From contig VXOZ01000025.1 in NCBI GenBank assembly GCA_009839775.1, forward strand, positions 1 through 6,116: a stretch of 6,116 nucleotides of DNA, written 5' to 3'. The translations under genes were made by a program, and so were the position numbers. Under the pieces are notes generated by a model. It did no database searches. It saw only the letters and a list, made by a program, of their open reading frames with translations, and was not told where the DNA came from. The first letter of the stretch is position 1, and every line of letters starts with the position of its first letter. Origin of the DNA: Chloroflexota bacterium (lineage in GTDB: Bacteria > Chloroflexota > UBA11872 > VXOZ01). Below, piece by piece: positions 1 to 6,116 of this stretch.

Positions 1-1
1 G

Positions 2-412
2 ACCCCCGCTTGCGCGGATGTCGACGACGTAGCACGACTGGATAGGACTATCTTTGTGGGCCAAGTGGAAAGCAGTTCACCGGATCCCAGCGGACGCTGG
101 GCGTGGCTGAACGTGCGCGTGAAGCAAGACCTCTTCCCGTATTCGCTTAACCGCAGAGCCGCGAGCGCCGGGGCCGTGTTTACGATCCTGCAAGATGGAG
201 AACGCGAGCCTTTGCTTGTGGAGGGAGTCGACTACGTGCTGGTGATTCACGGCGATCCGTGGCGGATAGTCTGTCCGCAGCAGACTGTGGCGACGGTTGA
301 TTATGCGCAAGAGCCCGCCGGCATTGTGCCCGCAATGCCGGAAGTGTCGTTCTGGACGGGTGAAACGGTTTCAGAGATAAAATCTCAGGTTAGATTGGCT
401 CGCAACAGGTGA
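2..412 (+). CDS. C-terminal part of an unrecognised protein (5'-partial)
   Basis: The frame is open from the left window edge (codons begin at base 2) to a TGA at 410-412, giving 136 residues. I do not recognise the family. The visible protein is a soluble, mixed hydrophobic/charged sequence rich in probable beta strands (for example AGAVFTILQDG, VDYVLVIHGDPWRIV), with no membrane segment, no Cys cluster and no obvious catalytic motif. Codon use is GC-rich and resembles the other genes here, which supports coding. The residues before the first GTG (ADVDDVARLDRTIF) read fluently as protein, so a gene entering from the left is favoured. The alternative is a complete 118-residue protein starting at GTG 56, which has AGGA at 44-47 with an 8-base spacer. 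No function is assigned. Confidence 0.6.
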   Translation, partial: TPACADVDDVARLDRTIFVGQVESSSPDPSGRWAWLNVRVKQDLFPYSLNRRAASAGAVFTILQDGEREPLLVEGVDYVLVIHGDPWRIVCPQQTVATVDYAQEPAGIVPAMPEVSFWTGETVSEIKSQVRLARNR

Positions 413-429
413 TGTCCGTGGCACGCCCG

Positions 430-450
430 GCGCAGGTTGCAAACCTGCGC
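430..450. repeat. Perfect palindrome, 9-bp stem, 3-nt loop
   Basis: GCGCAGGTT (430-438) and AACCTGCGC (442-450) are exact reverse complements separated by GCA. It lies 17 bases after the stop codon of the left-hand gene. A stem this strong could act as a transcript 3' end or stabiliser, but no T-run follows, so it is not a classical intrinsic terminator. The form resembles short dispersed extragenic palindromes. A second, weaker stem (TGAGTG/CACTCA, 509-525) lies further along the same spacer. Confidence 0.7.
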
Positions 451-576
451 TACCGGATGCCCAGTCGGATCCTGGAATGGGGCGGGGCATATGGGGCCAT
501 GTCGTGTCTGAGTGAGCACCACTCATTCAAGTGGACATAGATATAGCAGTCGGCACCGTTCGCTTAGGCAAAACGT

Positions 577-759
577 TAGAAGCCATCCCATAATTCGGAT
601 CGACGTGCCGACTCGTGCTTCGATCCTTCGACAAACTCAGGACAGGCAAGGGCTTTGCGAAGCCCACTCAGCACGAACGGATTGCCCGCTTTTTCGTTCG
701 CCCTGAGCCTGTCGAAGGGCGGGTCTGCACGGAGCAGTGCATTTATGGGATGGCTTCTA
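577..759. mobile_element. MITE-like element with 17-bp terminal inverted repeats
   Basis: Bases 577-593 (TAGAAGCCATCCCATAA) are the exact reverse complement of 743-759. The repeats delimit a 183-bp non-coding segment that contains a REP-like hairpin (625-718). Complementarity stops at both outer edges (T576 does not pair with C760). The terminal TA on each side may be a TA target duplication with 15-bp inverted repeats inside it, as in Tc1/mariner (IS630)-type MITEs. Because TA is self-complementary, this cannot be told from a longer inverted repeat. The element has no room for a transposase. Its right edge overlaps the TAG stop of the minus-strand glycosidase gene. That it is mobile is inferred from structure only. 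Confidence 0.6.
625..718. repeat. REP-like interrupted palindrome (CTTCGAC..CTCAGG type)
   Basis: The 19-base arms 625-643 and 700-718 are complementary at 16 of 19 positions. The three exceptions (634, 635, 642) are A:C in a + strand transcript but U:G wobble pairs in a minus-strand transcript. Inside is a smaller hairpin, GGGCTT(TGCG)AAGCCC at 650-665. The consensus resembles widespread extragenic palindromes built on TTCGACAGGCTCAGG and GAACGG; CACGAACGG at 672-680 and CGTTCGCCCTGAG at 695-707 look like halves of such units. Read from the minus strand it would fold just after the glycosidase stop codon. Confidence 0.75.
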
Positions 760-2832
760 CTCAGCAATTTCCATTGCAACCACGTCCGTCTCGGACAGCC
801 GCGACAACGTGACGAACGTGTGCTTGCCGCGTTGCTCAACATGCACCGTCTCTCCACTGGCCGCGCTGGCCGCTTGCACATGCAGCGCCGACTTGATGGT
901 TACATCAGCTAACGGCACCGCTTCCGGCACGTCAACCCAAGCCCCGCTGCGCGGGCCGCGCCCGATGCCTTGCCCTAAGGGCCGGGTCACGGGGCAGTTG
1001 ACGAGGAAGACCTTGAGCACGTTGCCGTCCTTGGTATACGCGGCCTCGACGTTGGGCACGCCTTGCACGCGCAGGTCGGCGGCATAGCCGATGAACATGA
1101 GGATGCGCATCGCCATGCGGCCAAAGGCCCGCGCGCCGCGCAGCAGGTATTCGGCAAAGGGCTCATGGTTGCAGTAGGCAATCTGGCCGGCGCCCATGCG
1201 CCCACAGACCACCGCCGGCATACCGGTTTCCGTGCCCCAGCGTGTGCCGTGGCTGTCCCAAACCTCACCATAGGGTTCTACGACGGGTTTCAGGGAATAC
1301 GCGAGCTCTCCAAAGCCGGGGAAATTCCGCAGCGGCCAGTGGCCCAGGGAGCACGCCAATTCCCAATCGGGAATCCCCCACTCCTCAGGCGCGTGGACGA
1401 ACCAGCCGTCCTGGCGCGCGAAGCGATGGCTCTTGCGATCGGCAAGGATGATGCCCAACTCGCGTTGCAGGTTGTTCGCGCCGGTCAGGAGCACACGTCC
1501 GCCTTTCTCCGCAAATTCCCGCACGATGCCGATAGACGCGGGGCGGAGGTCGCCGGGATGGGCGATGATGAGCGCGCGCAAGCCGCTCAGATCCTCCGGT
1601 TCCAGCACGTCATCGCAGACGAGCCGGAAAGGAAAGTGCTGTTCCGCCAGGTACTTGTATGCGCCTGCCGTATCGCGGCTAAAGCCGGCTTCGACCGGCA
1701 CGTTGCCCAGGGCTACTTGCCTCTCGGAAAAGAGCAGACCGACATCCGCGTAAGCCGTGGCCTTGGCGCGTTCCTCAGCGAGCGGCCCAATCTTCTCAAA
1801 TGTCGTAGCCACCTTGTTCAGCACCGGCGCGCCAAAGAAGCCCGTGCGGGTATCCGGCGCGCCCCAGATCAAGGTGGCGTCGGCTCCCGCCGCGAGCGCG
1901 CTGGCGGCCTGAAACGTAAGTTGGCTTTCGCTGACGCCCGCGTACATCACGCGGTCCCAGCAGAAGGCAATGACCACCGGGCGTCCCTTGGCCAGCGCCC
2001 GCAAGCGGTACGTCTGCTGCGCCGGTTGAAAGAAGTTCGCGCCGGTGGCATCGGACTCGCCAAAGAGAATGTCATCATGCGTGTAGGGCCAGAAGGCGTT
2101 GTGAACGAGTTTGACGTCCTTCCCGCTGGCTTGGATGCGCTCTTTGGCGCCCGCGAGATAGGTGTCGACCACGTGATTGCCGAACTCAAACAGGCGTGCG
2201 CGCTGCTCCGCCGTAAACCGGCGGCGCGGACCGCGGCCCTCTCGTCTCCCGCCGCCACGGAAGCGCGCCCCTGCGTCTGGGGCCGCTGTTGCGGGAAAGG
2301 GCTCGCCAAAGAGATCTTGCCACGCGGCCCGGCAGTGCTCGCAGTAGCACAACATGCGGTAGTGCACGATGTCCAAGAACAGCCGCGAAAAGTCATAGTT
2401 GGCGAGCAACTCGTCGAGCATGGCGTAGGTGTAGTCGCGGTACGGCGAGTTGAGGCAGAGCCAGCGCCACCGCGTGTGCGGGCCGGGCTGCGGGTTGCCG
2501 TCGGCATCGTGGCTGCGCCAGTCGGCATGCTCCCGGTAGGCATGCTCGTCCCAGCGCACGGAATAGTAGAGCGCGGGAACGATGCCCTGCCCGCGCGCCG
2601 CCTCGGTTTGGGCGGCGATGAGATCGAAGTCGAGCGCCGGGTGCCGCTTGCCCGCGGCCGTAGCGTAATAGGCGTGGCCCCAATGGCACTTTGCCTGGAG
2701 CAACACGGAGTCCGTGCCGATGTCGGCCAGCGCCGCCATCTGCGCGGCGGGATCCACTTGCGCGAGCGTGTGCGGGCCGTAGGGTCCAAGGTGATTGTCG
2801 ATGAGTACCCGCTTTGGGCCTGCTTCTGCCAT
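757..2832 (-). CDS. GHL6-type glycoside hydrolase with beta-galactosidase trimerisation-like domain
   Basis: Predicted 691-residue cytoplasmic carbohydrate-active enzyme without a signal peptide; the substrate is unknown. Residues ~6-170 resemble the hypothetical glycosyl hydrolase 6 (GHL6) half-barrel: DSVLLQAKCHWGHAYY, a GIVPALYYSVRWDEH strand, WLCLNSPYRDY, and RLFLDIVHYR followed by CYCEHC (162-167). Asp154 in LFLDIV sits where related barrels (GH29-like) carry the nucleophile. Residues ~361-585 resemble the class-I-amidotransferase-like beta-galactosidase trimerisation domain (ALIIAHPGDLRP, then FAEKGGRVLLTG). The last ~105 residues are probably a beta-sandwich. ATG 2832 is chosen because AAGGGA precedes it by 7 bases; a TTG at 2877 would add 15 residues but is less convincing. 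An odd Arg/Gly-rich stretch lies at ~190-206. The TAG stop is formed at the edge of the MITE-like element. The family call is by motif recognition. Catalytic activity and sugar specificity are inferred, not shown. Confidence 0.85.
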   Translation of the reverse strand: MAEAGPKRVLIDNHLGPYGPHTLAQVDPAAQMAALADIGTDSVLLQAKCHWGHAYYATAAGKRHPALDFDLIAAQTEAARGQGIVPALYYSVRWDEHAYREHADWRSHDADGNPQPGPHTRWRWLCLNSPYRDYTYAMLDELLANYDFSRLFLDIVHYRMLCYCEHCRAAWQDLFGEPFPATAAPDAGARFRGGGRREGRGPRRRFTAEQRARLFEFGNHVVDTYLAGAKERIQASGKDVKLVHNAFWPYTHDDILFGESDATGANFFQPAQQTYRLRALAKGRPVVIAFCWDRVMYAGVSESQLTFQAASALAAGADATLIWGAPDTRTGFFGAPVLNKVATTFEKIGPLAEERAKATAYADVGLLFSERQVALGNVPVEAGFSRDTAGAYKYLAEQHFPFRLVCDDVLEPEDLSGLRALIIAHPGDLRPASIGIVREFAEKGGRVLLTGANNLQRELGIILADRKSHRFARQDGWFVHAPEEWGIPDWELACSLGHWPLRNFPGFGELAYSLKPVVEPYGEVWDSHGTRWGTETGMPAVVCGRMGAGQIAYCNHEPFAEYLLRGARAFGRMAMRILMFIGYAADLRVQGVPNVEAAYTKDGNVLKVFLVNCPVTRPLGQGIGRGPRSGAWVDVPEAVPLADVTIKSALHVQAASAASGETVHVEQRGKHTFVTLSRLSETDVVAMEIAE

Positions 2833-2839
2833 GGATTTT

Positions 2840-2845
2840 TCCCTT
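2840..2845 (-). promoter_or_regulatory. Ribosome binding site deciding the glycosidase start
   Basis: The minus strand reads AAGGGA here, 7 bases before ATG 2832. This is a good Shine-Dalgarno match. It falls inside the longer reading frame that begins at TTG 2877, so it argues for the internal ATG as the true start. Confidence 0.6.
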
Positions 2846-2895
2846 AATGCAATGCCTTCTGTTGCCTTCTCACCCAACGGGTAGGGTTAAGCTAA

Positions 2896-2997
2896 CGTCA
2901 GAGCGCCTTCCCTTTAGGGAACCTTTGAACCCTCGCCTCAGCGAGGGAGTCCCCTCTCCCTTGACGGGATAGGGCTAGGGTGAGGGTGCTCTGAACG
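2896..2997. repeat. Dispersed repeat with nested hairpins (CCCTCTCCC type), copy 1
   Basis: This segment holds a stack of palindromes: CCCTCGC(CTCA)GCGAGGG at 2930-2947 is perfect with a 7-bp stem, and CCCTCTCCC/GGGATAGGG at 2952-2974 has one mismatch. CAGAGC (2899-2904) and GCTCTG (2988-2993) form a possible outer inverted repeat. The part 2951-2987 resembles, in reverse orientation, the repeat at 3071-3104. Repeats of this sequence type (CCCTCACCCTAACCCTCTCCC) are common between genes in many environmental bacteria. No coding capacity is evident. Confidence 0.6.
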
Positions 2998-3070
2998 CAA
3001 GCCGGTTCTTGATCGGTTTGGTTCTGGTTATATTGACTGTACATGTTATGCGATTAGAAAAGCAAGAAAT

Positions 3071-3104
3071 CCCCTCACCCCAACCCTCTCCCCAAGGAGA
3101 GGGC
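3071..3104. repeat. Dispersed repeat CCCTCACCCCAACCCTCTCC type, copy 2
   Basis: The hairpin CCCTCTCC (3084-3091), loop CCAA, GGAGAGGG (3096-3103) has a perfect 8-bp stem. With the preceding CCCTCACCCCAA it matches the common intergenic repeat and is the inverted counterpart of 2951-2987. A short frame running through it gives the tell-tale PSPQPSPQGEG peptide, which arises from this DNA repeat rather than from a gene. Confidence 0.7.
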
Positions 3105-3277
3105 GTAACACCTTTCCCTCAGGACCTGGTTACGCAAAGCTCTTCCTTAGAGTTCTCATGCGACCTGCGCCGCCAAGCGAGAACCTCGTGGCCGTGGTTT
3201 CTTCAATGCTACCCACCTGATAGCCAATTGCCAACTTGTGTTGCTTGCTCCACCTAGCCGCCGCGTACCCGTGTCGA

Positions 3278-3310
3278 TTTTAGAGCAATGCTTGTCCAAG
3301 ACGGTATTAT
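3278..3310 (+). promoter_or_regulatory. Weak candidate promoter for the helicase/PLD-like gene
   Basis: TATTAT at 3305-3310 differs from the -10 consensus by one base and lies about 100 bases before ATG 3413. The region where a -35 box should be (around 3278-3287, TTTAGAGCA) matches TTGACA poorly. The site is offered only as the best visible candidate. Confidence 0.2.
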
Positions 3311-3400
3311 AGGCGGTAGCGTGAATGTCCATTGGAACAAAACGCAACCATCGAAAGAACTCGCAAAGTGAGCGTCCACTCGCCCGACATCACTCCAGAC

Positions 3401-3405
3401 AGGGA
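3401..3405 (+). promoter_or_regulatory. Ribosome binding site for the helicase/PLD-like gene
   Basis: AGGGA lies 7 bases before ATG 3413, which favours that start over the in-frame GTG 3368 (preceded by a weaker GAAAGAA at 3353-3359) and TTG 3332. The frame is closed upstream by TAG at 3317-3319. Confidence 0.5.
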
Positions 3406-3412
3406 CAACCCT

Positions 3413-6116
3413 ATGCGCCTGCGGGACGAATTGCGGCAGGCGGTAGAGGCCGAAGTTGCCGCGACGCAGGCCCAGGCGGCGACGTTTCGCGCGGAGGTGG
3501 TGTCCGGCACGCTGCTAACGGAATCTGACACCGACTGCGTGTACACGTTCTGGTTGAGTTCGCTCTTGCCAATCCTAGACGATACGCCCGGCGAACTCCA
3601 CATTGGCAGCCAGGTGCATCCCTGCCGCATCGTGGCTGTGGCAGGCTTGCGCGTGTCGCTGCTGCTGGCGTCCGCGCCCGCCCGCTTCATCGAGCGCGCC
3701 ACGCTGGTGGCGCAGCCGTGGGTAGCGCTCAGTCGGCTTCACAGGGAGCTTGAACATCACTCGGTAGAGTCAACTCCTGGTCAGGGGCTGAGCGTGGCGC
3801 TCTTTGGCGGAAACTCTGCCGCCGTGGAAGAGATTTCCTACACGGCGACAGATCAGGATGAAGCGCCGCTGAACGAGGCGCAACAAGCGGCGCTCGCTAT
3901 GGCGCTCCGGCATCCGGTGGCGGTTATCGCTGGACCGGCGCACTCCGGCAAGACCCTCGTGCTTAGCAGAATAGCGGCCGCCTGCCTGGCGTCCGGCAAA
4001 CGTGTTCTCATACTGGCGGCTGCCAACGACTCCGTCGATTCAGTACTCGGGACGCTGGCCGCAGCCGACGCGAGGCCCGCGTATGCTGCCGGTGAGATGC
4101 TGCGGAGCGGCTATGGCGCCGCTCCGGACATGCGGCGCGCATACCCCTTGCTTGCGCCGGAACAGGCCGAAAGTCGCCTCCAAGCGGAGTTGGAACAGGA
4201 GCTGGCGGCGCTGGAGACCGAGCGAACCACGCTAACGGAACGAGCGCACGCCCTCAGCGTCTTGCAGAAGGCGGCAGGCCTTGCCCAGCGCGCGGCAGAA
4301 GAACGCACCGCGGTGCAGGCGGAGGTGGCTGCGCTGTTGGCGCGACAGGAAGACGGGGCTCAAGATGGTGCGGGATCTCCAAGCGTGCAGTTCTTGAAGG
4401 AGCGGTGGCAGTACGTGTGGCAGCACGCCAAGCGTCTCACGGGGCGTTCCACCGGCGGCTTCCGGCAGACGTATCGTGAAGACTCGGAGCGGCAGCGGCA
4501 GGCAGCCTACGAGTATGCGCAACAACTCGCTGAAGCGCAACGCCGTCTCGCTGAATGCAGCGCTACTGCCGAGCGCCTGCATACCAGCGTTCGTGGACAA
4601 CTCGCGCAGTACGATCTCACCACTGACAGCGTGGATGCCGCGTGCGCGGACACGGCAAAGCAACTGCGCGCGCTGGAGCAGAAGCAAGCAAGCACCTTGG
4701 GTGACTTGAACGAAGTACCGCGCGCCGCCCGTGCGCGCGCGCGCTTAGTGGGGTGTACGCTCACACACGCCCTTGTTGCCGAGACGTTCGCACCGGAGTC
4801 GTTCGACGTTGTACTCGTCGACGACAGCCACGGCATCCCCCTGCCGCACCTCTTCTGGGCAGCCGGTCTGGCGGGTGCGCGTCTGGTTGTTACCACGGAG
4901 GAAGCCGCACTGCAGCCGTGGCACTGCGCGCCGCAGGCGGTCGCAAGGCGGTGGCTGGGACGCTCATTCGTCGCGCACCTGGCGGGCATGGGTGCGCAAT
5001 CTGCGCCGTGGGTAGCCAACCTCACGGAGCGCTACGTCTTGCAAGAGCCGTTTACCGAAGCTGTGTCACGCTGGCTGCAGGAGGCCGCCGCAGGCAATAG
5101 ATCGCGGTCGCTGCGGTCGCCGCCGCGACTGCAGGGGCCGCGCCATAGTGTGAGGCGGCGCCTACCGGTCCGTGGGCATACGGTTCCGTTTGCGGAGGCC
5201 CTTGGCGGTCAAAGTCCAGTCGTCTTGGCGGATACCGGTCCGGTGAAGCCGTGGAGTGAGGCCGTTCCACTGGAAGGGCGCGTGAGCTTAGCAAGTGCCC
5301 TCGCCACGATTTCGCTTGCGGAGCTTCTTAGTGATTCTGAACCTAAGTCTTCGATTGCGCTCGTTACACCATACGCCGCACAGGCTCGCGTCCTCGCTAA
5401 TTTGGCAAGTGATCGAGACTTGGCCTCAATTAGCAGTGTTTTTGCGCCACCGTGCCTGCCAAGACGAGCGGCTGACATAGTGATACTGGATACAGTGGAG
5501 ACACCGGGCGCGTTCACGTGGTCTGCACTCGACGACTCACGCCCGGATTCTCAGGCGTATGCTTTCTATAGCGGCGTGTTTACGCAGGCGCGGCAGCGAG
5601 TCGTGATCGTCGCAAACTGGAAGCACGTACGGGACACATTCGGCGCACCCGCGCTCCTGCGGCGCATACTAGGTGAAGCTGTGCACGCAAAGTGGGCGGT
5701 TTCGGCGGCAGAGTTGCTGCCGAGCGAGCGGGCGGGCACGCTGCCATACGTGGCGGCGGCTTCGTCTCGTACAAATGAAACGAAGAGCAAGCGGCCCGGC
5801 GCAGCCACCGGCTGGCGGCGGCTCTTGGATGACCTGCAGGCCGCCGAGCGCCTCATCACCATATGGAGTCCGTATCTGGCCCTGGCGACGGTGGAGCGCG
5901 TGGTGAGTTGGCTGCCGTCCGCGCTCTTGGAGCGCGGCGCCGTGCGCCTTATCACGCTCCCATCTGGGCAGCGCAGCGGGCAAAGCGTACAGTCGGCGGA
6001 AGCGCGCCTTGTGTGTGAGCAAATGGGCGTGCGCGTGGAAGAACGCAACGCATTGGCGGCCAATCTTGTCATCGTAGACGACCGGCTCGCCTGGGACTGT
6101 ACGTTTCCGCCGCTGG
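3413..6116 (+). CDS. COG1112-like SF1 helicase fused to a PLD-like domain, motifs degenerate (3'-partial)
   Basis: At least 901 residues, open at the window end. Order of parts: N-terminal beta domain (~25-115) as in Upf1-like bacterial helicases; Walker A GPAHSGKT (174-181); motif Ia-like ILAAANDSVDSVL (200-212); a long Ala/Glu/Gln/Arg-rich probable coiled-coil insertion (~248-440); Walker B VVLVDDSHG (466-474) followed by PLPHLFWAAGLAGARLVV; second RecA fold with LVTPYAAQ (650-657), ADIVILD (687-693) and FTQARQRVVIVAN (723-735); PLD-like module from ~803 (AERLITIWSPYLALATVERV). This is the layout of COG1112 helicase-PLD fusions such as type II Mokosh anti-phage proteins, so defence is a reasonable inference. 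Departures from the family pattern: motif II DE is DD; the GDxxQLPP motif III is TTEEAALQPW; QYRMHP is RYVLQE; FQGxExD is lost; the motif VI Arg is Gln725; the PLD HxKxxxxD reads AANLVIVD (882-889). An Arg-rich segment spans 563-587. Codon use matches its neighbours and no frameshift is seen. The fold assignment is confident; activity is doubtful. Confidence 0.85.
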   Translation, partial: MRLRDELRQAVEAEVAATQAQAATFRAEVVSGTLLTESDTDCVYTFWLSSLLPILDDTPGELHIGSQVHPCRIVAVAGLRVSLLLASAPARFIERATLVAQPWVALSRLHRELEHHSVESTPGQGLSVALFGGNSAAVEEISYTATDQDEAPLNEAQQAALAMALRHPVAVIAGPAHSGKTLVLSRIAAACLASGKRVLILAAANDSVDSVLGTLAAADARPAYAAGEMLRSGYGAAPDMRRAYPLLAPEQAESRLQAELEQELAALETERTTLTERAHALSVLQKAAGLAQRAAEERTAVQAEVAALLARQEDGAQDGAGSPSVQFLKERWQYVWQHAKRLTGRSTGGFRQTYREDSERQRQAAYEYAQQLAEAQRRLAECSATAERLHTSVRGQLAQYDLTTDSVDAACADTAKQLRALEQKQASTLGDLNEVPRAARARARLVGCTLTHALVAETFAPESFDVVLVDDSHGIPLPHLFWAAGLAGARLVVTTEEAALQPWHCAPQAVARRWLGRSFVAHLAGMGAQSAPWVANLTERYVLQEPFTEAVSRWLQEAAAGNRSRSLRSPPRLQGPRHSVRRRLPVRGHTVPFAEALGGQSPVVLADTGPVKPWSEAVPLEGRVSLASALATISLAELLSDSEPKSSIALVTPYAAQARVLANLASDRDLASISSVFAPPCLPRRAADIVILDTVETPGAFTWSALDDSRPDSQAYAFYSGVFTQARQRVVIVANWKHVRDTFGAPALLRRILGEAVHAKWAVSAAELLPSERAGTLPYVAAASSRTNETKSKRPGAATGWRRLLDDLQAAERLITIWSPYLALATVERVVSWLPSALLERGAVRLITLPSGQRSGQSVQSAEARLVCEQMGVRVEERNALAANLVIVDDRLAWDCTFPPL

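Larger units (their letters stand above)
2833..3412. other. Divergent intergenic region without a credible gene
   Basis: About 580 bases separate the starts of the two divergent genes. It contains the two oppositely oriented CCCTC-type repeats (2896-2997, 3071-3104) and must hold the promoters of both genes. From about 3105 to 3300 I see no repeat, RNA gene or coding frame with a convincing start. Short frames in the region are either repeat translations or lack codon bias and a ribosome binding site. Confidence 0.6.

Noticed and set aside
509..525. Stem TGAGTG/CACTCA as a terminator of the left-hand gene
   Set aside because: The stem has only 6 bp, no T-run follows, and it lies about 100 bases after the stop codon, so it is too weak to call.
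512..912. Short frames across the 577-759 element and the end of the glycosidase gene
   Set aside because: They are translations of the palindromic repeat and of the antisense strand; none has a start signal or recognisable protein features.
1063..2847. Long antisense frame (594 codons) on the + strand across the glycosidase gene
   Set aside because: The minus-strand frame carries recognisable domains and a ribosome binding site. The antisense frame has no recognisable motif and is explained by GC-rich codon bias that removes stops from the opposite strand.
3009..3061. TTGACT/TATATT sequences as a promoter
   Set aside because: No pair of boxes has acceptable spacing. TATATT lies before and overlaps TTGACT, and nothing like a -10 box lies 17 bases after it.
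3009..3257. Possible 82-residue + strand protein with a hydrophobic N-terminus
   Set aside because: It runs through the CCCTCACCCC repeat, giving the familiar PSPQPSPQGEG artefact, and has no ribosome binding site or codon bias.
4232..5025. Minus-strand frames of 100-170 codons inside the helicase-like gene
   Set aside because: They are shadows of the intact + strand frame, which alone shows helicase and PLD folds.
3413..6116. Naming the gene mkoC or declaring an active Mokosh system
   Set aside because: The architecture matches, but the catalytic motifs are altered, the C-terminus is outside the window and no profile search could be run.

Overview
The window is high-GC bacterial DNA in three blocks: the 3' end of an unrecognised gene (+ strand, 2-412), a complete glycoside-hydrolase-like gene on the minus strand (757-2832), and a very long + strand gene (3413 to the window edge) encoding a superfamily 1 helicase-like protein with a C-terminal phospholipase D-like module. 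The spacers hold palindromic repeats of the 'CTTCGAC..CTCAGG' and 'CCCTCACCCCAACCCTCTCC' types, which are common in environmental high-GC genomes. Together with the GHL6-type glycosidase they would fit an uncultured, Chloroflexota-like or similar environmental bacterium, but the taxonomy cannot be fixed from this window. No rRNA, tRNA, CRISPR array, transposase or integrase gene was seen.

Layout. 2-412: C-terminal part of an unknown protein. 413-576: short spacer with a perfect 9-bp-stem palindrome. 577-759: MITE-like element with perfect 17-bp terminal inverted repeats, enclosing a REP-like hairpin. Its right end coincides with the stop codon of the glycosidase gene. 757-2832 (minus): predicted cytoplasmic glycosidase with a GHL6-like barrel, a beta-galactosidase trimerisation-like domain and a C-terminal beta domain. 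2833-3412: about 580 bases without a credible gene, between divergently transcribed genes, carrying two related repeats in opposite orientation. 3413-6116: helicase/PLD-like protein, at least 901 residues and still open at the window end.

The most interesting object is the last gene. Its order of parts matches the COG1112 (Upf1/DNA2-like) helicases, including those fused to a PLD nuclease as in the type II Mokosh anti-phage system. The reading frame is intact over 2.7 kb. By eye, however, helicase motifs III, IV, V and VI are altered and the PLD HxKxxxxD signature has lost its His and Lys. It may be a double pseudoenzyme that keeps nucleotide binding (Walker A Lys-Thr and Walker B Asp remain) but lacks normal unwinding and nuclease activity. 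I see no functional link between it and the divergent glycosidase gene.
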